DNA of 64,000 nt from PALSA-612 sp963755155 (GCA_963755155.1 CAVWIV010000004.1:124001-188000), one strand, 5' to 3'; positions 26,786-35,317 are shown, numbered from the stretch's first letter. A program made the numbers and translations. Notes: generated by a model from the sequence alone, not told the origin.

Positions 26786-27621
26786 GAAAGCGCCTCCCGC
26801 AGCGTGGCGAGGTTCGCGCGCATGAGCGAGAAGTAGTCGGCGCCCGCAGCCTGCTCGCTCTCCGTCAGGCCTTCGAGCGGGTTCAGCACGGCGGTCTGCA
26901 CGCCCGCCTCGCGCGCGACCGTCTCGACGACGCTGGCCGAGACGAGCGGCTCGACGAAGACCGTCGTCGCGCCGGTCTCGCGCACGGCCTCGACCGCACG
27001 CTCGAGATCCCGCGGCGCTAGCTCGCCCTCCGGGCTGCTGCCGGTGATGGGGATCTGCTCGAGGCGGTAGCGATCCGCGAGGTAGCCGAAGGCCGCGTGG
27101 TTCGTGACGATCTCGCGGCGCGCACAGTCGGCGAGCCCCGCCTCGAACTCGCGGTCGAGGGCTCGGAGGCGCTCTTCGAGTCGCGAGGCGTCGTCTGGAC
27201 GGCCGAGCTCCTCGCCGATCCGCCTGACTAGCACGGCATACCGCAGCGGGTCGAGCCACGCGTGGACGTCGCGGTCCTCCAGCCGGTCGAGGCCGGATGC
27301 CTCCAGCACGGGAACGACGTGCTCGCCGTCTCCGGCCGCGTCCTCGAGCTGGGGCTGGAAGCCGTCGCCGAGGAGCAGCACGAGATCAGCGTCGTGGAGC
27401 TCCTGGACATCGCCGGGCGTCGCCTCGAGATCGTGCGGCTCGGCGCCGGGGGGCGTGAGGTTGCGTACGCGCACCGAGTCTCCACCGACCTGCTCCGCAG
27501 CGAACGCGAGCGGATAGAAGGAGGCGACGACGCTCAACCGCTCGTCGTCCCGGGCGCCACCTCCGCCGCAGCCCGCCGCCAGCACCACGACAGCCGATAT
27601 GAGAATGATTCTTATTCTCAT
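26776..27621 (-). CDS. znuA: Zinc-binding lipoprotein of the Znu transporter
   Basis: A 281-residue cluster A-I binding protein. The signal peptide MRIRIILISAVVVLAAGC ends in a lipobox with Cys18. Zinc ligands can be placed at EPHDLEAT, VHAWLDP and TNHAAFGYLADRY, with a C-terminal acidic ligand near VFVEPL. The His-rich loop of many ZnuA proteins is absent. The first codons lie inside a Zur-type palindrome (27599-27621), and TACCAT stands 8 nt upstream, so zinc-dependent repression at the start codon is likely. Confidence 0.92.
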   Translation of the reverse strand: MRIRIILISAVVVLAAGCGGGGARDDERLSVVASFYPLAFAAEQVGGDSVRVRNLTPPGAEPHDLEATPGDVQELHDADLVLLLGDGFQPQLEDAAGDGEHVVPVLEASGLDRLEDRDVHAWLDPLRYAVLVRRIGEELGRPDDASRLEERLRALDREFEAGLADCARREIVTNHAAFGYLADRYRLEQIPITGSSPEGELAPRDLERAVEAVRETGATTVFVEPLVSASVVETVAREAGVQTAVLNPLEGLTESEQAAGADYFSLMRANLATLREALSCR

Positions 27622-27635
27622 CGCCAGGTATGGTA
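27599..27635. promoter_or_regulatory. Zur-type box and overlapping divergent -10 elements (znuA/zur)
   Basis: TGAGAAT-N7-ATTCTCA (27600-27620, extended by A and T on each side) is a perfect 23-bp-long inverted repeat resembling Fur/Zur boxes; its core AGAAT-G-ATTCT is also symmetric. It covers the first seven znuA codons. Next to it, TATGGT (27629-27634, for zur) and TACCAT (27630-27635 reversed, for znuA) overlap by five bases, forming one symmetric TAnnnTA element in a 19-bp gap between the two starts. Confidence 0.75.
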
Positions 27636-27640
27636 TTCGC

Positions 27641-28066
27641 GTGGCCGATGCCGGGCAAGCCGACTACAAGAGCGTGCTCGCGGAGCGGGGCCTCCGGCCC
27701 ACCCGACAGCGCGTCGCGGTACTCGGCGCCCTTGCCTCCCGCGACGACGCGACCGCGCAGCAGATCCACGCTCTGCTCGCCGAGGACGGCGTGCGAGTCG
27801 GCCTCGCGACCGTCTACCGCACGCTCAAGAGCCTGTCCGAGAGCGGCGTCGTCGACACGCTCTCACACCACCGCGGTGAGACGTGCTACCGGCTGTGCGG
27901 CGAAGGGCATCACCACCATCTCGTGTGCTCGGGGTGTCACCGCGTCGTCGAGCTTGGCGACTGCGAGCTCGACCCCTGGCTCGCCGATCTCGCGACCCAG
28001 CACGGCTTCGCGCTCGAGACGCACACGGTCGAGGTCACCGGCCGCTGCCCTGCCTGCCAGGCTTGA
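27641..28066 (+). CDS. zur: Fur family regulator, probably Zur
   Basis: A 141-residue Fur-family repressor with a winged helix (RPTRQRVAVLGAL, LATVYRTLKSLSESG) and a metal-binding C-terminal domain containing GHHHHLVCSGC and a final CPAC (structural zinc CxxC pairs). Divergence from znuABC and the box between them argue for zinc control. The GTG at 27641 was chosen because TATGGT lies 6 nt upstream; an ATG at 27599 would add an unlikely hydrophobic tail encoded by the operator itself. Confidence 0.88.
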   Translation: MADAGQADYKSVLAERGLRPTRQRVAVLGALASRDDATAQQIHALLAEDGVRVGLATVYRTLKSLSESGVVDTLSHHRGETCYRLCGEGHHHHLVCSGCHRVVELGDCELDPWLADLATQHGFALETHTVEVTGRCPACQA

Positions 28067-28120
28067 GGCCGGCGCCAACCTCGCCGTTCAACTCATCCCC
28101 GGCTCATCTCCGCCTCACGG

Positions 28121-28669
28121 TCACTTCATGCGGCGGAGCGGTAACCAGACCCTCTCTTCCGGCGAGTTCCGGACGCGATGATCCTCACGCCCAAGGGCGC
28201 GGCCGGCGATCGCCTCGAGCTCGTCGACCACTTCGGCGAGCGGCCTTCGCGTATCGATCTCCGCCGTCGCCCCGGCCCGTAGCAAGGGCTCGTACGCGAC
28301 CAGGTCCTGCGCGATCTTGTCGCGCTCGGCTTCCGTGTTGCCGAACGGGTTCGAGTCGCGGGAGGCCACGCGCTCGAGGATCACCTCGAGCGGTGCGCTG
28401 AGGAGCACAACAGCGTCGAACCGCGGATAGAACCGCCCCTGGTTGGCGACGGTGCCCACGACGAACAACGCGCCGTCCGAATGCCCGCTGAGCAACGCGT
28501 CGATCGCCTCCTCGTTCCATAACGGCTCGACCGACCCATCCGGGAGCTCCACGTGCTCGATCCAGTCGCCGTCGTCGGTATCGACTATGCAGTGGCCCCT
28601 CTGTGCCAGCTCGACCAGGGCCGCCGACTTGCCCGTCCCGGACATCCCCGTGATCAGGACGACCGCCAC
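28121..28669 (-). CDS. P-loop kinase-like AAA protein
   Basis: A 182-residue small P-loop NTPase. Walker A is GMSGTGKS (about 8-15), a DTDD segment follows (about 33-36), and FDAVVLLSAPLEVILERVASR resembles the lid region of shikimate/adenylylsulfate-type kinases. Such proteins are often labelled AAA family ATPase or shikimate kinase; the substrate is unknown. TAGTGT lies 7 nt before the GTG start (leaderless). It is divergent from the broken secreted protein at 28702. Confidence 0.75.
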   Translation of the reverse strand: MAVVLITGMSGTGKSAALVELAQRGHCIVDTDDGDWIEHVELPDGSVEPLWNEEAIDALLSGHSDGALFVVGTVANQGRFYPRFDAVVLLSAPLEVILERVASRDSNPFGNTEAERDKIAQDLVAYEPLLRAGATAEIDTRRPLAEVVDELEAIAGRALGREDHRVRNSPEERVWLPLRRMK

Positions 28670-28701
28670 GGACTCAACACTAGTGCGGTTACACTCGCGA
28701 C

Positions 28702-30116
28702 GTGGGTCGGGCAATCCTCGGCCTGGCGGTGGTACTCGCGCTGGGCGGCGTCTCGGCGGCGCCGCGCCCGTGCGCGTGGCGGCGACCGTGAGCCCGGTGG
28801 AACAGCTGATCGGCTCCTGCCCGACGGCCGCCGAGGTAGCGGAGATCAACGGCGCGTCTCGCGCTGAGCTTCGAGGGCGATCCGACGGCGGGCACGCTCG
28901 TCTGCACGACTGCCGGCGGGTCGGCGAACCTGACCCGCCTCCAGGAGCGCACGTATCAGGCGCTCCGCGTCACGCGCCGGCTCGCGTTCCAGCGACCCCT
29001 GCCGTGGACGTCGCAGGGGCTCTACGACTGGCTGAACGGGACGATCGACGGCATCAGGTTCCGCAACGACATCACTTTCAGCTTCTGCTGCGCGCCGGCC
29101 AACACGATCAACGTCCAGACGGGAAACCTCTTTCCGCTCGAGACGACACGCTGGATCGACCCACGCTCTGGCGACCGGGCTCGCCGGACTCGTCGGCGCT
29201 GATCGTGCACGAGGCTCGCCACAACCAGACCGGCGGGCACACGTGCGCCGGCACCGACGACGCCACCGTCACCGAGCTCGGCGCGTGGGGCACGCAGTAC
29301 TACCTCTTTCTCTGGATGGCGCTCTACAGCGGCACGTTCTTCGACGCCGTCGACCCCTGGACGGGCTTCTACCGCGAGATCGGTCTATCGACACGCCGAC
29401 GTGGCGCTGCGCCGGATCTGCTCCCTCCCCAGCGCCGATCTTTCGCTCGCGCTGGCGGATGCGCCGGACCCGGTCGCGCGAAACGCGACGCTGACGTACA
29501 CGGGGACCGCCCGGAACGCCGGGCCGGCCGCCGCGCCCAACACGTTCTTCTACCTCGACATCCCGGAAGGCACGGCGTTCCAGTCGGCCTCCGCGAGCCA
29601 GGGCTCGTGCGCGGGCGAGGTGGGCGCGACGTCGGGCGCCGTGGGGTGCGCGCTCGGGACTGTTCCCGGCGGCGGCACCGTTACGGTCACCGTCGCCGTC
29701 CGCGCCACGTCCGCGACCGGAAGAGTCAACCTCCGTCCCTCTTCCGCAGCGATCGGCGCAGCGATCACGGCCGATGTCAACCGACCCAGTGCGGGGAACA
29801 ACTCCGCTACCGCCGATACCGCCGTGATCAACCCCTGCCCGGGGAGGGCGGCCCAGGGCGGCCGCGTGATCGTGGGCACCGCGCGTAACGAGCGCCTGAA
29901 CGGGACGAAGGGCAACGACGTCATCTGCGGGCTCGGGGGCAACGACACGATCGACGGCAAGGGCGGACGCGACGTGGTCCGCGGCGGGCGCGGGCAACGA
30001 CCTGCTGCTGGCCCGCGACCGCACGCGAGACACGCATCGACGGCGGCCCCGGCCGCGACCGCGCCCGCGTCGACAAGATCGACGCCGTGCGCAACGTCGA
30101 GACGAGGCTGCCGTAA
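28702..30116 (+). pseudogene. Secreted HExxH / DUF11 / calcium-repeat protein, multiple frameshifts
   Basis: The pieces form one secreted protein of about 470 residues. They are: a signal peptide (GRAILGLAVVLALGGVSAA), a domain with ALIVHEARHNQTGGH (an HExxH zinc-type motif) and a later Glu in VTELGAWG, a DUF11-type beta domain (RNATLTYTGTARNAG, FFYLDIPEG), then RTX-like GGNDTIDGKGG repeats. Breaks lie at about 28760, 28857, 29160, 29384, 29985 and 30034; most are repaired by removing one base, the one near 29160 by adding a C. TACACT stands 6 nt before the GTG. Whether it is a true pseudogene or a badly sequenced gene cannot be told; peptidase activity is inferred. Confidence 0.65.
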
Positions 30117-30137
30117 GCTGATTGGATTGGAGGTGAG

Positions 30138-30371
30138 ATGAAGAGAAGCTTGCGCTACATGCTCGCGGTCGCTTTCCTCGTGGCCATCACGGTCGTCACG
30201 GCCTCGGCGATGGCGTTTACGGGGCACGACGCGAGCGCGACGAGGCCATCCGAAAGCCCGAAGGTGCGCACTCCAGCCGCTCTAGCCGAGCAGGTTCGGC
30301 TCGACCGACGCGAGTCGTTTTCGGACACGGGATGCTCGTGGCACATGCTCCTGATCACACCCGACGTGTAG
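30138..30371 (+). CDS. Small secreted protein, unknown
   Basis: A 77-residue protein with a signal peptide (LRYMLAVAFLVAITVVTASA) and a short hydrophilic mature part containing one cysteine near the C-terminus. GGAGG lies 4 nt before the ATG. No family is recognised. It follows the HExxH/RTX protein by 21 bp and may be cotranscribed with it. Confidence 0.55.
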   Translation: MKRSLRYMLAVAFLVAITVVTASAMAFTGHDASATRPSESPKVRTPAALAEQVRLDRRESFSDTGCSWHMLLITPDV

Positions 30372-30387
30372 CCCGGGCTGTCGGGGC

Positions 30388-31260
30388 TCAGACGCGCTTC
30401 CACTCGACGAGCGGAGCGGCCACCCAGGTCGGGCGGGGGGCCTCGTACAACTCCGCTGCGTCGGTGTAGGCCAGGTCGAGAATCGTCCCCAGCAGCTCGC
30501 CCCGCAGGTGGCGGAAGACCTGGCCGGCGTCGCGGGCGTCGCTCTTCGCCTCGACGCAGTGCGCGTCGTAGCCCGTGTAGTCGCCGAGGGCGAGGAGCTC
30601 CATGCCCGACTCGATCGTCTCGCGTGCGAGCTCGAGGCCTCCCTGGTCGGGAGGCAGTGACCGCTCGGGAGGATCGCCGTAGCCGATCCCGTGGTGGAAC
30701 GGGTCCGCGGTCGACACCACGACGGCGTCCTCGATCAGCTCCGCGAGCTCATCGATGCCGGGGAGCTTGTCCGGGTGACCGCCGGCGAGATATGGATAGC
30801 GCTCGACGACCTCCGGGGCGACGATCCCACGCCGCTGGGTCTCGGCCTCCCAGAAGTGCCGGAAGCTGATGAGCGAGTGGTCGTCCCGCCACTCCTCACG
30901 CCCCTCGATGCCCGGCCCCTGGATCCCCCAGAACGGCCAGGCCGACGGATCCTCACCGGCTGAGACGCGTCTGCGGGCATCCTCCATCTCGTCGGTGAAG
31001 GCATGGAGGACGCTGATGACGACCACGCGGTCGGCGCCGCTGTCAAGGCAGCCGTGGACGACCGCGGCGACCTGGTGACCGCAGTCGAAGACCCCCGCGT
31101 GCGGGAAGACGGCGACGCCGCCGGCAGCCAGAGTCGGCGCCAGATCCCACTCCCGCCCGCGGTCGAGGCGTTCGAGCGTCCCCTGCTCGCCGAGCGCCTC
31201 GTGCTCCGACCGGTAGAGCTCGTGGATCTGCTCTTTGAGTTTCCGGCGATCGAGTTCCAC
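30388..31260 (-). CDS. Memo/LigB-like protein, uncertain
   Basis: A 290-residue soluble protein. VAVFPHAGVFDCGHQVAAVVHG followed by DRVVVISVLHAF resembles the start of Memo/LigB-fold proteins, where PHAG-type and a following GP-H motif hold the metal or substrate. Further His-containing segments are DDHSLISFRHFWEAE and ADPFHHGIGYG. The last 90 residues have no visible motif. The family call is tentative and no reaction is proposed. The GTG start is only 12 bp from a divergent membrane-protein start. Confidence 0.45.
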   Translation of the reverse strand: MELDRRKLKEQIHELYRSEHEALGEQGTLERLDRGREWDLAPTLAAGGVAVFPHAGVFDCGHQVAAVVHGCLDSGADRVVVISVLHAFTDEMEDARRRVSAGEDPSAWPFWGIQGPGIEGREEWRDDHSLISFRHFWEAETQRRGIVAPEVVERYPYLAGGHPDKLPGIDELAELIEDAVVVSTADPFHHGIGYGDPPERSLPPDQGGLELARETIESGMELLALGDYTGYDAHCVEAKSDARDAGQVFRHLRGELLGTILDLAYTDAAELYEAPRPTWVAAPLVEWKRV

Positions 31261-31272
31261 TACCGTGGAAGC

Positions 31273-31605
31273 ATGACAATTCGCGTTGCCGCCGGCGTGG
31301 CGTTGATCCTGTCGTTGCCGTTGGTGGCGATGCAGTTCACGGACGAGGTGGTCTGGAGCCTTGGGGACTTCGTCGCCGTCGGCATCCTCCTGGCGATTAT
31401 CGGCGTCGTACTCGAGCTTGCGGTGAAGAGAGCGGGAAGCCTTGCCCTGGCGATTGGCATTGCAGTGCTCGGGGTGGCCTGTGGCGTCGTCGGGGAATTG
31501 GATGACGCGCCCGGCCTCATGCTCATCGGCATCGTGCTCATCGGCAGTGCGTTGGCGCTCGGGGTGAGGAGCCGACGCGCCGATTCGAACACGGGCTCGG
31601 TCTAG
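31273..31605 (+). CDS. Small multi-spanning membrane protein
   Basis: A 110-residue protein with about four hydrophobic helices (VAAGVALILSLPLVA, FVAVGILLAIIGVVLELA, LALAIGIAVLGVACGVV, LMLIGIVLIGSALALGV) and a basic C-terminus. No motif beyond that. TACCGT stands 6 nt before the ATG (leaderless). Its TAG shares CTAG with the convergent secreted protein. I do not recognise the family. Confidence 0.6.
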   Translation: MTIRVAAGVALILSLPLVAMQFTDEVVWSLGDFVAVGILLAIIGVVLELAVKRAGSLALAIGIAVLGVACGVVGELDDAPGLMLIGIVLIGSALALGVRSRRADSNTGSV

Positions 31606-32111
31606 GCGCACGCCTCGACAAGACGCACAGCCGTGCGCTCGCCGAAAGCAATCTGCGTCACGCGCTTCTTTGGGGTCACGTCGAAGCGCAGCTCCCAGTG
31701 TGGGGCGCGCGCCCGACGTGCGAAGTAGTCGCGGCCGCCGGGGATGTACATGTTCGGCCGGGAGCTGAGCCTCGGGTAGGCGCGCCGTAGCCGCGCGAGG
31801 GTCGATCCGATCCCGATCCCTCTTCCCGTCACGGCGCCGTCCTGGAAGAAGACTGCGCCGAAGCGCCCCCGCGGCATGAAGATCGCGTGGCCCCGCACTC
31901 CTGGCAGCTTGATACTTGCGGTACCGCACGTCGGACTCACCTCGTAGTTGGGCCGCAGGCGCACGCCCCACTTGGCCGACACCGCTGTCGGGCTCATTCC
32001 CGGGCGCGCGCCGCCGACACCGTCCAGAGTCACTCGCGCAGGCGAACTGAGCCCAGCAAGCGCCGTGCCTGCTGCCGCCAATGCGACCACGAGTACGAGG
32101 GGCGCCTTCAT
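31602..32111 (-). CDS. Secreted hypothetical protein
   Basis: A 169-residue protein with a signal peptide (MKAPLVLVVALAAAGTALAG). The mature part holds a GARPGMSP motif, two cysteines (SPTCG and the final EACA) that may form a disulfide, and a GIGIGSTLARLRRAYP segment common to small actinobacterial secreted proteins of unknown role. TACGAT lies 6 nt before the ATG at 32111. Its stop shares CTAG with the opposite gene. Confidence 0.6.
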   Translation of the reverse strand: MKAPLVLVVALAAAGTALAGLSSPARVTLDGVGGARPGMSPTAVSAKWGVRLRPNYEVSPTCGTASIKLPGVRGHAIFMPRGRFGAVFFQDGAVTGRGIGIGSTLARLRRAYPRLSSRPNMYIPGGRDYFARRARAPHWELRFDVTPKKRVTQIAFGERTAVRLVEACA

Positions 32112-32154
32112 GCAGAGATCGTAGGCGGACTGCGAATAGCCGACGCAGACTCGA

Positions 32155-32186
32155 AGCCGACGCGCGGGTTCGAACCGCGGGCCCTT
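32155..32186 (-). other. 3' remnant of a tRNA-Thr-like gene
   Basis: On the minus strand a perfect T-arm (CGCGG-TTCGAAC-CCGCG) is followed by CGTCGGC, the 3' acceptor strand of the complete tRNA-Thr at 35415-35487. The 5' half (acceptor, D-arm, anticodon stem) is missing. An extra copy of AGCCGACGC lies 17 bp away at 32138. It looks like a tRNA 3' end left by integration, or a decayed tRNA. Confidence 0.6.
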
Positions 32187-32233
32187 CCTACTCACGTCCG
32201 CTCAGGTCGCGAAGTACGGTCCTGAAGCGCCGC

Positions 32234-33100
32234 TTAGCAGTCGAGCGCCGATCGCGCCGCTACGTCGAACGGCGTGAGCTCGAGAGGGAGCAGTTCCCGG
32301 ATGCGCTCGTCCTTCGCGACGGTCTCGTTTCGCAGACCCTCGATCAGCGGACGGGCGACCGAGGCCTTCACAGGTGTTACAAGGTGGAGCCAGTACGAGG
32401 AGAGGCGGGGCGTGAGCACGGGGACTTCCACGATCAGCGGCCGTTTGCCTCGCTCAGTCCCAACCCGCTCGATCATCTCCCTGTAGGTCATCACGTCGGG
32501 CCCACCAATGTCGAAGCTCTCCCCGATCGCCTGGGGAAGACCGCAGACACCGGCGAGGTACTCGACGACGTCCACGATGGCGATCGGCTGAGTCCGGACG
32601 CCGACCCAGCGCGGGCACAACATTGCCGGCAGGCGGTCCACGAGCGCGACGATCGTTTCGAAGCCGGCACTGCCGCGGCCGATCACGATCGCGGCTCGCA
32701 ACGTGGTCAGCGGGACGGGACCGGAAGCGAGCGCCTTCTCGGTTTCGAGTCGACTACGGAGGTGCCTGGACAGCTCAGGAGAATCGTCGCCGAGGCCGCC
32801 CAGGTAGATGAGTTGGCTGAGCCCGGCCCGCCCGGCCTCCGCGGCGACGGTCCTGGCCGCGGCGAGATCGCGCTCCTCGAAGTCACGCGTGCCAAGCGAG
32901 TGCACGAGGTAGTAGGCGACGTCGACCCCCTCGAGAGCCCTGCGGACGGATGCGGCGTCGCCGGCGTCGGCGCGCAACCAGTTCACTCCCGCGCCCTCCC
33001 GTTCGCGTCGCGACAGCGCGACGACGTCATGCGAGCGCGCCAGAACCGGCAGCAGAGCCGTGCCGATGGTGCCGGTCGCGCCAAAGACGGCGACTTTCAT
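32234..33100 (-). CDS. Atypical extended SDR / NmrA-like NAD(P)-binding protein
   Basis: A 288-residue Rossmann protein. The nucleotide motif GATGTIG stands at 8-14; LVHSLG and LIYLGGLG follow in place of the usual SYK triad, so it is an atypical SDR probably acting as a redox sensor or a flavin/quinone-linked reductase. It overlaps the upstream gene by 4 bp (ATGA) in the leftward carH operon. SDRs of this type often accompany light-regulated loci; the substrate is unknown. Confidence 0.75.
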   Translation of the reverse strand: MKVAVFGATGTIGTALLPVLARSHDVVALSRREREGAGVNWLRADAGDAASVRRALEGVDVAYYLVHSLGTRDFEERDLAAARTVAAEAGRAGLSQLIYLGGLGDDSPELSRHLRSRLETEKALASGPVPLTTLRAAIVIGRGSAGFETIVALVDRLPAMLCPRWVGVRTQPIAIVDVVEYLAGVCGLPQAIGESFDIGGPDVMTYREMIERVGTERGKRPLIVEVPVLTPRLSSYWLHLVTPVKASVARPLIEGLRNETVAKDERIRELLPLELTPFDVAARSALDC

Positions 33101-33537
33101 CGTGCGTGCCGGCCGAGTCGCGCGAAGTGGCGGCGGCTGATGAGTGAATGCAGGCGAGCCTGCACCTGAAAGTAGAGCGTGCCCGCAAGTCGGGGGACGT
33201 ATTCCGTCAGCGTCGAGCGCAAAACGACCGGGTCACCGTTGACTTGCTCCAGCGCGAGCGCCCCGCCGGGGCGGCCCACCAGGAGCCCGCCGACGATGGG
33301 GTACGTACACGTGACGGATGTGTGGTCGGCGCGGACGGCAGGACGTCCTAGCCTGATGAGGACGGGGCCTCGACCGAATAGGCGAACATCAATGCGCCCG
33401 GCAATGGCGTCTGCCTGCACGATGCGGCGCGTCGTCGCCTCGACCTCGCGCCAGTAGCTCGCGGCGAGCATCTCAGCCCCCAGTGGCGTCGGCTCGACGA
33501 CGAGGCCGGTAGCGGTCGCCGTTTCGACGGACGTCAC
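33097..33537 (-). CDS. Hypothetical protein of the carH operon
   Basis: A 146-residue protein with mainly beta-strand character (IDVRLFGRGPVLIRLGRPAV, SVTCTYPIVGGLLVG) and a basic helical end (YFQVQARLHSLISRRHFARL). No family is recognised with confidence. It lies between carH and the SDR, overlapping the SDR start by 4 bp, so the two products probably work together. Confidence 0.55.
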   Translation of the reverse strand: MTSVETATATGLVVEPTPLGAEMLAASYWREVEATTRRIVQADAIAGRIDVRLFGRGPVLIRLGRPAVRADHTSVTCTYPIVGGLLVGRPGGALALEQVNGDPVVLRSTLTEYVPRLAGTLYFQVQARLHSLISRRHFARLGRHAR

Positions 33538-33553
33538 GGGCTTCAGGCCGGCC

Positions 33554-34430
33554 TCACGGTCTTGTGGCGGCTACGCGGTGCGCTGCAGCCACCGGGTCGA
33601 CGTCGAGGAATGTTGCCCGCGTCTTGTTGGCGAGAGCTTCGCTGGCGCCTGGCCCGGCGAGCCACACGTGTGCAATGCTCGCCAGGCTTCGCAACTCGGC
33701 GTCCGAACTCGAGAGCTGGTCGGGCGAAACGGATGAGATCACGATCGCAAGCGGCCCCAGCGAGCGGGCACTCTCGGCAAGCGTTTCGAGTGGCGTGTCC
33801 TGGCCGAGATACGTGATGCGCCAACCCCGGGCGCGCAGGGCGACGCCAAACGCGATCAGCCCGAGATCGTGCTGCTCGCCCGGGGCGCAGGCAAGGAGAG
33901 CACGCGGGCCGGAGCCGCGATCCCAGCCCCTCGCGAGGCCGAGAAGCCTGCCCCGGATGAGTTGGCTGGCGAAGTGCTCCTGTCCCACCGACGCCTCGCC
34001 GCTCGCCCAGCGCTCACCGAGCTCATGCAGGTAGGGCAGCACGAGATCCGTTAGCACGGTCTCGGTCGAAAACTCCGCGAGCACGCCGTCGAGCGCGCTT
34101 TGCGCAGACCCCTCGTCGAAGTCGTCCAGCGCCTGGCGAAGCTCCTGAGCACGGCGCCGTAGGACCGGCTCGTCATCGTCCCGAACGCCGCTGTCCGCCT
34201 CCGTCAGAGTGAGGCGAGCAGCCTCTGCAGCGGACATCCCATCCTGCAAGTGCGAGCGCATGAGCGAAACCCGCCGCTCATCAGCCGGCGAGTAGAGGCG
34301 AAATCCGCCGCTGGTCCGAGTCGGGTGGAGCAGTCCGTACCGGCGTTCCCACGCGCGCAAGGAGCTCGGCACTGACACCTGTTCGTCGGCTGAGCTCGCC
34401 GATTCGGAGTTGCTCGGTCGCGGGCTCCAT
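33554..34430 (-). CDS. CarH/LitR-type B12-dependent MerR regulator, one frameshift
   Basis: About 291 residues after correction. It has an N-terminal MerR helix-turn-helix (RIGELSRRTGVS, then SLRAWERRYGLLHPTR), the W-x9-EH motif (WASGEASVGQEH) that caps the adenosyl group in CarH, and a cobalamin-binding domain with EQHDLG. Proteins of this type repress promoters in the dark with adenosylcobalamin and release them on illumination. The frame breaks at about 34371; removing one C (coding G) restores GVSPSSLRAW. TAGAAT lies 6 nt before the ATG. It is divergent from a DUF378/FAS1 pair and heads its own operon. Confidence 0.85.
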
Positions 34431-34436
34431 GCCAGC

Positions 34437-34510
34437 ATTCTACAGACATTGAACAAACACTTGACAACGCGCGCTGAAACCTCTACGATCTCTTGACAAA
34501 TACTGTACAG
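34437..34510. promoter_or_regulatory. Divergent carH / DUF378 promoters with TTGACA repeats
   Basis: Rightward: TTGACA (34461-34466), 17-bp spacer, TACGAT (34484-34489), a near-consensus promoter. Leftward: TTGTCA (34467-34462) with TAGAAT (34442-34437) at 19 bp, or TGTAGA at 17 bp. The two -35 boxes overlap. Related half sites TTGAACAA (34449) and TTGACA plus TGTACAG (34493-34510) flank them, good candidates for CarH operators controlling both directions. Confidence 0.6.
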
Positions 34511-34523
34511 AAAGGAGAATGCA

Positions 34524-34763
34524 GTGAAGAAGCTCGACATACTCGCAGCCGTCCTGCTCGTTGTCGGCGGGCTCAACTGGGGTCTAATCGCCGTCGCCGA
34601 GTTCGACCTCGTGGCGGCGCTTGTCGGCCTCGAGTTCGGCGAGACGAACGCGGCCAGCCGTGTCATCTACGGCCTCGTCGGTCTCGCGGCCGTCTATCAG
34701 GTGGTTCAGCAGGGTGCCATTCGGCGCCGCTGGAGCCGTAATCCACAAGTCACAACCGCATAG
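34524..34763 (+). CDS. DUF378 family membrane protein
   Basis: A 79-residue protein with two helices. The opening KKLDILAAVLLVVGGLNWG and the second helix VIYGLVGLAAVYQV are the DUF378 signature. Function unknown; it is an inner-membrane protein. A GTG start has AAAGGAG 6 nt upstream and the strong promoter TTGACA-17-TACGAT further up, probably under CarH control. The FAS1 gene follows in 15 bp. Confidence 0.85.
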   Translation: MKKLDILAAVLLVVGGLNWGLIAVAEFDLVAALVGLEFGETNAASRVIYGLVGLAAVYQVVQQGAIRRRWSRNPQVTTA

Positions 34764-34778
34764 GAAAGGAACACTCAG

Positions 34779-35297
34779 ATGACCAAGGTCTTCGCAACAA
34801 TCCTCACCGCCTTCGTTCTCACGACCGCCACCTTCGCGGCCGCAGGGACGACCGCGGCAACTCCGGCCCAGAGCCCGGCGGCCGAGATGAACATCGTCCA
34901 GACCGCCGTCGCTGCCGGCCAGTTCAAGACGCTCGTCATGCTCGCCAAGCGCGCGGGCCTCGCCGGCGCTCTCACCGGCCAGAAGAAGCTGACCGTCTTC
35001 GCACCGACGGATGCCGCCTTCAAGATGGTGCCCAAGGCAACGCTGAACAAGCTGCTCGGCAACCGAGCACAGCTTCGCCGGGTACTGCTCTACCACGTCG
35101 TCGCGGGCGACGTGAAGGCGGCCCAGGTGATCGGGCTCCGCTCGGCCAAGACCCTCGCAGGGCCATCCGTGGGGATCAAGGTCCGCGGCGGAAATGTCTT
35201 CCTCAACGGCTCCACGCGGGTCGTGAAGACCGACATCGCGGCGTCAAACGGCACGATTCACGTCATCAACAAGGTTCTACTCCCGCCGGCACGGTAG
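34779..35297 (+). CDS. Secreted fasciclin (FAS1) domain protein
   Basis: A 172-residue protein with a signal peptide (VFATILTAFVLTTATFAAAG) and one FAS1 domain: the H1 motif TVFAPTDAAFKM, YHVVAGDV, and the H2-like NGTIHVINKVLLP. FAS1 proteins are extracellular adhesion or matrix proteins. A ribosome-binding site AGGAAAGGA precedes the ATG. With the DUF378 gene it forms a two-gene transcript that ends at a strong hairpin and may be light-induced through CarH. Confidence 0.9.
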   Translation: MTKVFATILTAFVLTTATFAAAGTTAATPAQSPAAEMNIVQTAVAAGQFKTLVMLAKRAGLAGALTGQKKLTVFAPTDAAFKMVPKATLNKLLGNRAQLRRVLLYHVVAGDVKAAQVIGLRSAKTLAGPSVGIKVRGGNVFLNGSTRVVKTDIAASNGTIHVINKVLLPPAR

Positions 35298-35317
35298 AAC
35301 CGCGCTCACCGGTCAGT

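Noticed and set aside
27599..27640. Zur start at ATG 27599
   Set aside because: The first codons would be the operator palindrome and encode a hydrophobic stretch foreign to Fur proteins; GTG 27641 has a TATGGT box at 6 nt.
32110..32235. A second complete tRNA at 32155
   Set aside because: Only the T-arm and 3' acceptor strand exist; no 5' acceptor, D-arm or anticodon stem can be found upstream.
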